A DNA stretch of 64,000 bases, taken from contig JAQGBZ010000060.1 in the NCBI GenBank assembly GCA_034687125.1, positions 176,687 through 240,686 of the forward strand, given 5' to 3'. The stretch is from Neelides folsomi (lineage: Eukaryota > Arthropoda > Collembola > Neelipleona > Neelidae). Below, piece after piece: positions 1 to 11,323 of this stretch. Positions within the stretch are counted from its first letter, which is position 1, and each line of letters starts with the position of its first letter. Below the pieces are notes generated by a model, which made no database searches, had not been told where the DNA came from, and worked only from the letters and a program-made list of their open reading frames with translations. The position numbers and the translations under genes were made by a program.

Positions 1-40
1 TTAATAGGAAATGATAATTTGTACAATACAGAATATGGAA

Positions 41-1155
41 TTAAGAGATCATTATTTCTTTCGAGTATATAAAATAAGAGACATCTTCTTCGTCTTCATC
101 GGGTGAAGTGTCATCCAGTGAGTATCTAATGAAAAACAAGAAATTGCGATTCCAATAATTAAATTAAATATTCGCCCATATCACCAACCCCATATATGCA
201 TAGTTTCAATATGTAATATTTGTACAAATTCTTATTATTAATAATTTACCCTATTTTTTGAAAGAAACCAATTGCTGAATTTTTCTTGAGAACTGTGAGG
301 ACAACAAAGTTCATCTTTGCTAATCGACCCATTTCTTCAAGAATTTCCATCAAATGCCTTCCTAGCCCAAATTTCCTTCCGCTTACTTCTAATTGAAGTT
401 CGTAACTAAACAGGAATAAATCGTTTTTATACTTTTTGTTGTCTTTTTATATTTTTCTTACCAATAAACCACCGGGCGTTCATAATCCATATCAAATCTA
501 TAGTGTGTGAAACCTATGGGATTTTCTTGTTTAAAAGCAATTACAAATCTGGCATTAACATTTGTAATTTCGGTCAACTTTTCATCGGGATTCCATCCCC
601 AGTCACAATCTAGATATCTAGAATTCCAACAATTAACATTTAGCTTTTCGATGCACATCAGCTCCTCCTTTATATGAAACTTGTGTTATTCATATATAAC
701 ATGTTGAATTTTGAATGAGGGGTCAAACTTAACTTACAATAATCTCATATTTCGAGAGATGAGATCCATTATCCAATTACGTAACTCTCGAGTAAGTTCT
801 TTTGAATCATAATGTTTGAATGACAATTCATCGTTGGACATTTTATTGGTCGCTTCAGATATAAAATTTTTTTGTGACAGGACAAGATTCAATGGATTTG
901 TCTACAAAAATAAACAATTTTTAATTGATAGATTAAATAGATTTAATGGATTATGAAGAATAAACTTTAAATGTTAAAATGTAAAATTTTAATTATATAA
1001 GATAAAATAATGAAATAAAGCGACTTTCACCACACCACGTATTTGCAATGAAAAATTGAATAATGAGAACTTACGATTTTGTTCGCCAATTTGACATTTT
1101 CCTCCATTTGTTTAAGAATGTTTTTTACATTAGATCGAGTATTGTGGTTTGACAT
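41..1155 (-). CDS. NAA40: N-alpha-acetyltransferase 40 (NatD), histone H4/H2A N-terminal acetyltransferase
   Basis: A GNAT-fold enzyme that transfers acetyl from acetyl-CoA to the alpha-amino group of histones H4 and H2A. Coding exons on the minus strand are 1155-1075, 901-738, 617-462, 405-250 and 125-41; phases 0, 2, 2 and 2 all close, giving 213 aa (human is 237). Recognition rests on the run of family landmarks: NM-x3-Y-x3-DWGW, the FxHYRFDM strand, the CYELQLE strand, and the acetyl-CoA pyrophosphate loop RKFGLG followed by HLMEIL. The tail holds YSLDDTSP, matching the FEIDDSSP region of the family. The start ATG at 1155 opens a short exon; the family's longer basic N-terminus is mostly absent here. 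All introns are short (76-173 bp). The gene is divergent from the SLC37 gene at 1760. An ATG-like open frame beginning at 658 runs through the last part of the second intron and is not the true exon start: only the acceptor before 617 keeps phase and family alignment. Confidence 0.93.
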
Positions 1156-1572
1156 GTTTGACAAACAACTCCAATTAAAACAATGTCAATTGAGTCTAGG
1201 TGTAAAAAACGTTAAAATAATTGTTAAATAGGTTTTCTTTTATTAAAAGAAAGAACCTCCAAAATGCATGTGTGTGTGGAAAAAGAGATTGAATGATAAA
1301 CCCCGCTCACCCACCCGGACCAACTCATTTTTTAATGTAGATTAAAGAATACATTAAGCACGTTAACAGTTGTCATTCTTCTTTAGTCAACGAATCATTC
1401 TTTAGCAATTAAGCAAAATCAATTAAGTTTTATATTCACTCTGACGGTTAATTTTGATTTTTAGCCTTATCCCATTATTGGGCCTTTTGTCCTTTCCAAA
1501 CCCAAGTCGATTGAACGGAATTAAAGTAGGAGTTGAAAGACTTCTTCGATTGACCTTCATTCTCAAGTTTAC
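1156..1572. promoter_or_regulatory. Divergent promoter region and 5' UTR exon between NAA40 and the SLC37 gene
   Basis: About 0.6 kb separates the two divergent start codons, so this stretch must hold both promoters. No TATA box is convincing. A small C-rich patch sits at about 1298-1320 (CACCC and CCCGC words) in otherwise AT-rich DNA. The stretch up to 1572 ends in a donor-like ACGTAAGC, so its 3' part is probably a 5' UTR exon of the SLC37 transcript. No open frame in it is convincing. Confidence 0.45.
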
Positions 1573-1757
1573 GTAAGCACTTTTAAAAAAATGTCGAATT
1601 TAAATTTTTATTAAGACACGTTAATTTGCAAATTTAATGTTATGTTATGCTAATTAATTTAATGTTTCAATGCTGCATATATCTAAAAATTATTCTTATT
1701 AAATATTACATATGATTATATTGTAAATAATATTTAATCGACTTTGGATTTCTTTAG
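1573..1757 (+). other. Probable 5' UTR intron of the SLC37 gene
   Basis: A GTAAGC donor at 1573 and a pyrimidine-rich TTTCTTTAG acceptor ending at 1757 bound a 185-bp AT-rich segment directly before the start codon, which lies two bases after the acceptor. I read this as a 5' UTR intron. The same acceptor could also serve spliced-leader trans-splicing if the host uses it; the presence of a matching donor makes cis-splicing the simpler reading. Confidence 0.5.
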
Positions 1758-1759
1758 AT

Positions 1760-4700
1760 ATGCACAGATCACGACAACCTGGAAAGAATGGAGATGGTTA
1801 TTCTGAAGGAGATGAAAGAAGTGCGAGCAGCAGCGGACGAAGCTCCTCCGGTTGGGACACCCAAAGATCCTCAAATGACAACATCGTCCGACTAACGGGA
1901 ACCGTCATCATGCGTCACAAGAGAGATTTACCATGGGGGATAAGATTTATTCAGAAGGTCTCTGACACGTGTTTCTACCCTATTTCCGTCAAAAGAAGAG
2001 ACTTGTGGTGAGTTAAGATTATTTAAATTATTTATACACTTTTCACAATCTCACAAAAGGTCTGCAATAATTAAAATATGTCTTTGGATAGTAAAGTTAC
2101 ATAAATAATCATTAGGGTTCAATAGATCAATGATAAAATCAATAACAAAATTTTATTTATTTATAAATATTTTTCAACATGTGTTAATAACTCTTTGTTT
2201 GCTTATATTTTACAGTTATAGGATTTCAATCCTTGTGATTACCTATTTGAGCTACACGGCGTATCATTTGTCGAGGAAGCCAATTAGCATTGTCAAAAAT
2301 GTACTGAATCAAAATTGCTCAAGTTTGGGAACGACGCCACCCCCGTCGAGTGGAAATTCAACAAATTGGTGTGATTGGGCTCCATTTGGTAATTAATATT
2401 ACTCTATACTCTATATATAATTTGTGTATTATAATTTTATGTAGTATCCTGTAATTATTAAATCCAATTAAGAGGTTTAATGACTTTCGAACTACATGTA
2501 CAAATACGCAATGTTAACATAATTAACATTTTATTTTATTATTTTAGATGGATCAGATGCAGAAACATTGTTGGGAACGCTCGATTCTTCGTTTCTCTTT
2601 GCATATGCAGCTGGAATGTTTGTCAGGTAGATTCAGTTTAATGAATATTAGTTAAATCATAAAGTTTTATTAGAGCTATACAGAACTTTTACTGACTGAC
2701 TTTAATATAAAGTAGCCATTTATTCAATTTCCTTAATTAATGATATACGGATCAAATTAATTTTGCTTTAAATATTAGTGGTTTTGTTGCTGAACGTGTT
2801 AACCTGCGGTATTTCTTATCGCTTGGTATGCTCCTCTCCGGATTCTTCACTTATTTATTCGGATTGGCTTACACTCGCAAAGTCCACAATTTATCTTACT
2901 TCATCATGGTTCAAGTAAGGATAATTTAAATTATTGAATAACAATGTTTGGCAATTAAATGTTTCCTAGCTGAAGTATCTAAATGTTAAAATAATTCATT
3001 TATAAACTTTAATAAAAATAGTTCTTGGCTGGGATATTTCAAACAACTGGATGGCCTGGAGTTGTCACTGTTGTTGGAAATTGGTTTGGAAAAGGGAAAA
3101 GAGGTAATTTTTAGTAAACCGGTCAAATTAAGAATATTTCATTATTATTTTATTCGTACTATCGATTTTTATTGTAGTTATTCCAGACATGCAATTGCAT
3201 TGTGATAATGATTCTTCAATTTTTTTTTATTCTTTTTAAGGTTTAATCTTTGGTCTTTGGAATTCACATACTTCTCTTGGAAATATTCTCGGATCTGTAA
3301 TTGCTGGCGAATATGTTGAGAAAGATTGGGGGCTCAGTTTCATCATTCCAGCTGCTGTAATTGGAGCAACAGGATTTTTAGTTTTCTTGTTTTTGGTTCC
3401 AAAACCACAACATGTTGGATGCACTGTTCCGGATCATGAGACAAAATCATCCAATCAAACTAATTTTTCGAAGGTAAAACGACATCTACTTTAAAATTAA
3501 GTGCTTGATAATCTTTAATTATAATATAATTTAAAAGTTAAGTATTGCTCGTATAAATAGTTTTTCTAGTTCTGATTTATATAAATTATTTGAAATTCAG
3601 AAAGCGAAAAAGAAGCCTTCCAGACACCACAGCCGTTATTACAACGAAGACACAAATGACAATATTTCCGAAAGTGAAGAAAGTGATTCAGCTCCTATTT
3701 CAAACGTATGTCGGCAATATCATCAAAATTCAATATAACCAACAACAAATATAAAGCTAATTTTAAATTAAATTTTAGGACGAAGGAAATTACGACGTTC
3801 ATGAAAATACTCCAATGATTGCTCCTTATGAAGTTGAAGTGAAAGTGAAAGCCGTTGGATTCTATGAAGCTTTGAAAATTCCCGTAAATCCTTTACAACT
3901 ATTCTTTGCCAGTTAACTTATAAATTAAAGTTAGATGCTTTAATTATTTTAAATAAAAATTTAATTATTTTCGACTTTTTTAAAATTTATATTATTATTG
4001 ATTTTTATGTTTCAGGGTGTGATTGAGTTTTCTCTTTCTCTCTTCTTTGCCAAACTAGTCAGTTACACATTCCTTTATTGGCTCCCACGATACATCAGCA
4101 CTTCAAGTAAAGGTGCGATTCACGTTTTATGTTCTCTTTTAAATGTAAGTAAGATTATTAATGTAAAACCCACCATTAGAAAATTCCACGACGTTTGCTT
4201 AAAAATTCTAATTGAATATTATTCTTTAAATTCGAAATGATTTCCAAAGATTGTAGTTTTTTTGTTGAACAGATTTGAGATTTCTTAATGTAGCTTAACT
4301 ATTTATTTTTTGTATTAATCATTTTTCATTAAATTTGATGTTTTTTGATTATTTTTAACAGCTACATTTTCTCCGACTGAAAGTGCCAACTTGTCGACTT
4401 TGTTTGACGTTGGCGGAATCATTGGCGGGATCATTGCAGGAGTCATTTCGGATTATTCTGGAATGAGCGCCACGACTTGTGCTGGGATGTTAACCATTGC
4501 CATTCCAATGGTAAAACACCAATTACTTTAATTTTAAATTACCATTATAATAAATATTGGTTAGAATTCACAAGTTCACATGTCTCAATCTTTGTGTAGC
4601 TTTTGGTGTATGAGGACTATGGATCTTCGAGCTTATGGGGAAATATCGTTCTTCTCATCATTGTTGGGATTTTGGTCAATGGGCCTTATGCCCTGATCAC

Positions 4701-5240
4701 AACGGCCGTTTCCACCGAACTTGGAACTCATCCTTGTCTTCAGGGAAATGCACGGGCTTTGGCCACTGTGACCGCCATCATTGACGGAACTGGATCAATT
4801 GGTGTGAAATCATACAATTATCATTTATCATACATCAATATCAATTTCATAATCTATTAATTATTATATTACCTAACAAATTATTTATTTATAATTTTGT
4901 AAAAATCAATTCGGATTTTTGATTTGTTTGAATTTTGTAGGAGCGGCAGTTGGGCCGTTACTAGCAGGTCCTGTTTCCGATTTTGGTTGGAAGTATGTAT
5001 TTTATATGCTTATGCTGGCGGATGTATTTGCGCTCTTGGTAAGTTAAATTATTTGATGTTTAACTAATTTAATAATTCAATTACAATTAGTAGAATTTAA
5101 CTGTTATGTTACTTAATTGGAATTGTAAAATTTTATTTTAGTTCCTAATAAGGCTGATGGTCCATGAGATCAAGAGATTGATGCAGAGAAGAGCAGCAGC
5201 CAAACTTCGTGTTACCATTCATTCCGATCAAATGACTTAA
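1760..5240 (+). CDS. SLC37-family sugar-phosphate/phosphate exchanger (SLC37A1/A2-like), ER membrane
   Basis: A major facilitator superfamily antiporter that in known members exchanges glucose-6-phosphate or other phosphosugars for phosphate across the ER membrane. Coding exons are 1760-2007, 2216-2388, 2548-2626, 2779-2914, 3022-3103, 3241-3473, 3601-3705, 3779-3883, 4016-4106, 4362-4510, 4600-4801, 4941-5038 and 5142-5240; every phase closes, giving 599 aa against about 500-530 in vertebrates. The extra length is a serine-rich hydrophilic N-terminal extension of about 80 residues and a charged central loop (exons 7-8, KKKPSRHHSRYY then an acidic serine stretch). Landmarks include YHLSRKPISIVK, GWPGVVTVVGNWFGKGKRG, WNSHTSLGNILGS, FAKLVSYTFLYWLP, STLFDVGGIIGG and NGPYALITTAVS. 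Twelve membrane segments are expected. The C-terminus is short and basic and I see no KKXX-type retrieval signal. Substrate cannot be decided from sequence; resemblance is closest to A1/A2. Confidence 0.95.
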
Positions 5241-6621
5241 AACTTCACGATTTTAAAAATATTGCCAACATGATGACTCGCCATAATTTCATCCTATTCA
5301 GATATTTTTATCATGTATGATTGTAATATGAGTTAAGATTAAAATATCAAAAATGTAGTATGATTAGACCGCTGAGGCAGAAAAGTGTTAAATATTAAAC
5401 AAGTAATAATAATTTGATTCAATTATTTTAATAACTTCTTACTACATTTAACACTTTTTTTCATTCTTTCTTTTTATCTAAATGATGATTTTACAATTCA
5501 TGGAAGCGCTGGATTAACAATCTCTATATAAATTTGTTAACAATGAACGGACTGATTCAGTATAGTTTTATAAATACTTATTGCTACTGATCATCCAAAT
5601 GTGATTTTTAGGAATTCGACTACAATTATTGTCTTTTTAACTGAACTCGAGGCACAATGTTTAACCATATTAATCTATTACTACACTCTATACAAATTGA
5701 ATCGTGATGTTAATTGTATTTAACTAGCTGTAAGATTAACTTATTAAAATTAAATAATTTTACCTTAAATAACTTTTACCAATGGAAATATTTGTGGAAT
5801 GTCTAGAATTTGTAAAACTGATTTTATCACCATTATATTCCTATCTAAATGTATATTTTACAACTTGTCAAAAAACTAGTTTTATAAATTATTCGATAAT
5901 ATTTTACTATATATTCTTAATTAAATACTTCGCTTATTTTTCTATTACTCAAAGGCCAACTGGAAATTAGGCACATTAAAGGATTTATCTAATTAATATA
6001 TAATTTGTAGGTTTTTAGGATTGTACGCTGATATGATAAAAATTGGATTGTAATAATTTTTAAAACTGAAATAATATTGCTTCGTTGATAATACTTAAAA
6101 AACGTACAAAGAAAATTGAATAAATAAAAAAAAACCTGCTACATAAAACTGCTATTTTAATACTCCAAGACCATTTATTTATTTGTGGAGCGTGTGACTC
6201 GTTAAGTAGAGATACCTTTCATAATTACAGTAACTAAAATGTTTTAAAATAATATCAATTAATGATTTGGAACAATTAAATTGCATTCAAGACAAGTTTA
6301 CAAAGCTCACTCTGTCTCTTAAAAGTCGCTTGAAATGAATAAACTACAACAAAAAGTAACATAGAAAGAAATTTATAGTGATACAATTTTACATTTAACA
6401 AATACTTGAGAGAAAGAAGGATTTTGAATTTTAGATTTAGAAAAAGGAAATTAATTTACAATTTATTAATTAGGAAAAATGTACAAATCAAATGGGAAAA
6501 AAATTGGTGAGAGAAGTCGAAGATTTGAAGTAAATGAAAGTTGCCGGAAGTTGATGTTTTTGTGCCGAGAAGCAGATTGATTTTTTTTATAAATTTCTTC
6601 TCTACTTTTCGTTTCTTGTTT
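5241..6621. other. Tail-to-tail intergenic region (3' UTRs)
   Basis: This separates the stop of the SLC37 gene (plus) from the distal last exon of AP-1 sigma (minus). It is AT-rich with no believable coding frame; the longest open frame (5782-5970) is low-complexity. An AATAAA motif on the plus strand near 6118-6125, followed by an A-run, is a candidate polyadenylation signal for one reading, but nearer weak variants may be used instead. Confidence 0.5.
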
Positions 6622-6666
6622 TTATCCTAAACTGTGATCCTCAAAAAAACTCTGCGGCGTCTCTTC
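6622..6666 (-). CDS. AP1S: AP-1 sigma distal alternative last exon (FFEDH-type tail)
   Basis: A strong acceptor (CCTTCTTTGTAG) precedes a 45-nt frame encoding [14 protein letters not shown] and a stop. This is the tail typical of invertebrate AP-1 sigma, ending in a leucine-glycine. It joins the GAG at 9326 in phase 0. Use of this exon requires a 2.66-kb intron that skips the proximal alternative at 7208-7252. Confidence 0.88.
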   Translation of the reverse strand, partial: EETPQSFFEDHSLG

Positions 6667-9600
6667 CTACAAAGAAGGAAAAAACGGAATTTTAAAATTT
6701 ACTCTCCAACCTAATTAACTTAAAATTTATATTTAAAAAAAAATTTAACGAAAAATACTTAATACTTTTTAAGTTCAATTAAGAAAATATTGATTAGATG
6801 AATCCTAACCATTAAACATTATAATTTATAATAAATATAATTTTAATTAGCAAAGAGCAATTATAATTATTTTATATGCGGCAGATACACATCTTATACC
6901 CTGATTAAATCTAGGTAATCATTATCTTAATATTATTAATATTTTAAATCCAAATAAATATGTTGATTGGAATTTTGTAAGTGAAAGAGTTTTATTCAAT
7001 AAATTGTGATGTGAGGAATTACAGTTATTATTTAGTCAATAATTAAAATAATTCACTTCCACATTCCTCAATTGTTTGGCATGTGATTTGGCAAATTGGA
7101 AAGTGGTGGTTTGATCAGGAAGAGAATTGAAGTAAGGAATTGGGAAGTTCATATTTGATAATTAATGGAATGGTCGAAGTGAGTAAAATTGGTCCGTCAT
7201 ATTTTATTTAGATAAGCCCATGCTCACGCAGGATTGAGTCCATCATTTCATCCTGTATAATAATAATAAGGCCGAATATTTGAATTTAATTTAATTAAAT
7301 AAATTAAAAATTCAAATTAACTTAAACAGATTCTTTGAGTATCTTTATATTTAAAAATTTAAAACAAGTAGAAAGATACTTTTTCACAGGCAACATTAAT
7401 ACGATTCATTTCAACATGCCTTATAAGAAAAAGTTTAAAAAAATTTAAACTCCATTTCGTTGATCAAAATGAAAAAACCCAATTCCAAACTCGTTAAAAA
7501 ATCACCCCTTTTGCCATTCAAGGTTAGGAAAAATCACGAGAAATTAATGGTGTTAAATTATCAAACTAGATAAAACTACAATTTAAGTTTTCGTGAAAAA
7601 TATCATGCTACCATTTCATATCAAAACTAAATAGGATGAACATAATGTAATGATATATAATTATAATTAAATGTTATTTTTTCAAAATTGAACATGCAAA
7701 AATATTTAGGTAATGAACTTATAGAGGAATATTTAAATTAATTGACAATTATCTTTACATGCCACAACTTAATAAATAGGATAAATGAACCAATTCTTGC
7801 TACAATAGTAAAAGCGACTTAACCTCAAATAAATCAAATGACAAAATGAAGAAATATTTGAGATTTTTCTTAATGAACCAAAAGTATTTAAAAACATAAA
7901 TTACTTATCAGACCTTTAAATACCAACTTACAAATTTGATTTATAACCGAATTGGTAATTAACTACAATTATATAATATTATATTCCAATAAAGTATATC
8001 CTAAACATTATATCTTAAAATCATATCCTAGTGCGAAAATAAAATATATAAAATCTTTGTCTACTCGTGCGATCTTTGCGTATATCAATTACCAAACAAA
8101 CTCTTTTTTCGTACCTTTTGCACCATTAAATAATAAAAATCCTCGTATGGAAACCCCTTTCCTACAACTGACTAAATATTTGTTAAATTATGTGAAAAAA
8201 GCTTTAAATCTTAGAATATAAAATTGTAAAGCTTTGAGCTGAGATTTCGAGTCGTTTTTTCACATTATTTCTGAGCCATATCTATTTACCACTCACCATT
8301 TTTGGAAAACACTAGAATGAATTAAAAATTTCTAAAACGTGACTAAAAATGAGAAGAATCTAAAAGATTCATAAAGTGCCTAAATTTTACTTTTTATATC
8401 CAAACTTTCCCATTTAAAACATTACAACTGTATAATTTGTATACAAGCGTTTACAACATCTAATATAAAATTAGATTGATATTTTAATATTTTTTCTATT
8501 ATTTATAATGAAATAGATTCTTTTATCTATTTGTAAATAGGGATCAAAATATAATTCCATTTCTAAAATATGTTTTCTTTTAACTTTAAAATGCATTTCT
8601 ATTAAAATTCTTTGTAGAATGTGAAAGATTAATGTTTTATGAGATTCTTAATTATGTTCAATCATATCACCTCCCAATTCAACACTCACGTATACACGCC
8701 AAGTATACTGTATAATAAATGCGCGAATCCTGCGAACCTTTATAACCATTTCTTAATTGTTATTGTCTAATATTAGTAATTGTTAAATTAAATAACGCCA
8801 TTTGGTGAGATCTTAACCATTGGCTTAAGTAAAGCTGATGGTTTAACATGTAAAGTTAGTTCAAAAATTATTGTTATTGTGAGATAGCCTTGATTAGATT
8901 TCATTTTGCTAATACTTATTTATTAAATACTGCAAACTACGCTTTATATTCCTATCAAGGAGCGCTTAAATAATTAAAAGTTGACCAATTTATTCAATCC
9001 CTAATGAAAAATGTAGGAATACCAATCTCTAATCCAATCCTCTATATAAATAAATCTGACTTGAAAAACCTCGCCGAACTTGTCCGATTTAACTAATTTA
9101 GAAATTATAAATTAATGTTAGAGACCAATTGATTTGGGCAAGCAAGAACCAGCAGCCAAATTAACTTAAAATCACAATGTTAGTTAATTAAATAAAGATA
9201 AAATTTGGTATGATCGTGACTTCAAAATAGTCGAAGAAAAACATTTCTCAAAACAAACAAAATCCTTGGATGGAAATATTGACGAAAATATTTTAAAGTT
9301 CCACTGTGTTCGGCCCGTCGCTTACCTCTTGCAAAAGATCTTGAGCAGCGATCGCTTTCAACACATTCTTCTTCGATGTTTCTTGCACTTCCCCTCCAAT
9401 CAGGAGTTCGTCCAAGATGAAATACGCTTTCTCGAAATTGAAAATGATGTCAAGTTCGCAAACCTAAATGATTAAATACCAAATATATAAACAATAATTC
9501 TAAGGATCAATAAATGAATAAATTTTAAAGTTACAATAATAATTGAAATCATACACTGCCAAAGTACTTGTCCAAAAGCTCGACATAACGATGGATGATT

Positions 9601-10057
9601 TCCAAAGTCAAGAGCTCATTATCCGGTTGTTCGATAGCACAACAGAAGTAGAGACTCGCGTAACTATTAATCAAAAAATTTCATTATTGCCAAACTCAAA
9701 TACAGATTGAAATGCAATTTCAATTTTTTAGATAAACTCGATTATATTAACTTACCGCTTATAAACAATCTTTAAATCTCTCCATTCAAGGAAAGAGCAC
9801 ATTTTGGGTTTTCTTGACAGGATGGTTGTGACAAGTTCTCTGGTAATTTTTTTGCGGGTTTTGTCGGGTTGTGCAACGTACCATTTCTGCAGCCTCAACT
9901 TTCCTTGACGGCTAAACAACAGCATGAAGTGCATCTGCAAAATAGAACATTAAAATCAGTTAAAGTCCATTACATTCAATAACACTGCTAAATAAACAGG
10001 CTTAAAGTTAATTACTTTATAGTTAATATTTGAATGTTAAAGTTAAATATCTACCAT
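6622..10057 (-). CDS. AP1S: AP-1 clathrin adaptor complex sigma subunit, with two alternative last exons
   Basis: The small subunit of the heterotetrameric AP-1 adaptor, which sorts cargo between the trans-Golgi network and endosomes. Shared exons on the minus strand are 10057-10055 (the start Met alone, then a GTAGAT donor), 9934-9756, 9663-9555 and 9463-9326. The message then ends with either 7252-7208 or 6666-6622, both in phase 0 and both 45 nt, so each isoform is 157 aa (family usual 154-160). Landmarks: [20 protein letters not shown] at the N-terminus, [59 protein letters not shown] and [20 protein letters not shown]. The one-codon first exon is chosen because the family starts with two methionines before the HFMLLF-type strand; initiation inside exon 2 would lose only one residue. 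The gene is divergent from the orphan gene at 11324. Confidence 0.93.
7208..7252 (-). CDS. AP1S: AP-1 sigma proximal alternative last exon (ILREHGLI tail)
   Basis: An ATTATACAG acceptor precedes a 45-nt frame encoding [14 protein letters not shown] and a stop. It aligns position by position with the distal tail (acidic pair, Ser, two hydrophobics, acidic-His, Leu), the pattern expected of a duplicated exon, and its S-I-L-x-E spacing resembles the SVLEE tail of vertebrate AP-1 sigma. It joins the exon ending at 9326 in phase 0 over a 2.07-kb intron. Confidence 0.82.
   Translation of the reverse strand, partial: DEMMDSILREHGLI
7253..9325 (-). other. Long AP-1 sigma intron before the proximal last exon
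   Basis: A 2.07-kb AT-rich intron starting with a GTAAGC donor at 9325. I found no third copy of the 45-nt tail exon in it by eye. The open frame at 7952-8221 is lysine, tyrosine and isoleucine rich, as expected of random AT-rich sequence. Confidence 0.6.
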
Positions 10058-11323
10058 CTTGAAGCAGAATTTGAGGAACTTCGGATCCGAATTTCGAACA
10101 GATGGAAATATTCAGGTGTATGAGATTATAATTGTGGATCTTCAATTAGGACATTATGTGAATTTAGAAGTAACTAAATTGTAACAACGACTAGCACCGG
10201 CTTTATCCCAACCCTTAAAAATAAGGTTATCTAAATGAAAATTTAACTAAATGAGTTTGGGTCTTTGGGACTAGCAGGAATTCCTCCCAAACCCAGTTTG
10301 GTTCTAAAACCAAGTCCAAAAACTATTGACAAAACCAAGCCTCAATATTCCCAAAACTCATGGTCAAATAATTTTCCCTTCAATTTTCCACTACTTTCCT
10401 TACAAGTCATTGCAGTGAAAAATTGACGAAGCTTCAAAATGTCTTAGATATCATTTTCATCAATTCTCATCTAATTCTCTATATAAAATACCGGAATGTT
10501 ACATGATTATTTTAAAAAAATATCCTATCGGAAATTTTGTTTAAACCTCGGTTAATCATTTAATTACAAGATCAATCAATTAATTAATTATAAGAATGAA
10601 ACTTTCAATTATAGGCTTTCACCTATCTATTTCGAATAATGCTAAATTACTTAAATTATTTGATATTTGCGATTTAATTTAATCGGCGATTTATTTGGGT
10701 GCTTGGTGTAGGAAGAAGTAAAGATGTTTTGGTCTTGGAGTAGATGGCGATTTACATTGAGAGGGATAGGGACTTTGCACGTAATGTAATTGGAGAAGTG
10801 AAGGGTGCGGGATTAGGAGTTTTCCTATACGCATTCACTATGCTTTTGTGAGAGCTTTTCTGCTCCTCTGAAGAGTTGTGCCATCGGGAAAATCACTGAC
10901 CTCCGCCTCGGTCTCGGCCAATGAGATCCGGGAGGGACACAGGTAGATTGAAATACACAACATGTGCTAACAGGACTGGACAGGATAGTTAAATCGTGAC
11001 AGGTAACCTTCTTAAATTATTTGAACATCATTAACTATGATTTTAATTATTGGACAAAATGGAAAAGTTGTACTCCATTCCCAATACGTAAACTCATAAG
11101 AATTTCTGTTGCTTTTGTTGAGTGAATAGAAATAAACGTTTTCTTATATAATGCATAGGATTTAAAGATCTTTTGTGTAGTAGCATTTAAAGTTTAATTA
11201 ATAAATAATTTTAAGAATGATTAAATGTTGTAATTTTTATATTACATAATAATGGATGGTTTTGTAATTAGATTTGGTGTTCGTTGAAGATTTATTTAAA
11301 GCTTTAAATCTTCTCATCTCAAG
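10058..11323. promoter_or_regulatory. Divergent promoter region between AP-1 sigma and the orphan 1850-aa gene
   Basis: This 1.27 kb between two divergent start codons must serve both genes. The middle (about 10720-10990) is clearly more GC-rich than its surroundings and holds CCTCGG and CGGGAGG words. It ends in CACAGGTAGATT, which could be a donor, so the block may include a 5' UTR exon of the plus-strand gene. A 16-base motif at 10913-10928 recurs with one inserted base at 59769-59785 on the same strand. No protein-coding frame is supported. Confidence 0.45.

Noticed and set aside
458-658. Open frame starting at an ATG at 658 as the true start of an NAA40 exon
   Set aside because: The frame from 658 to 618 cannot be joined in phase to the upstream exon; an acceptor ending at 618 restores both phase and family alignment.
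9266-9475. Plus-strand open frame of 69 codons
   Set aside because: It is the antisense shadow of the AP-1 sigma exon at 9463-9326.
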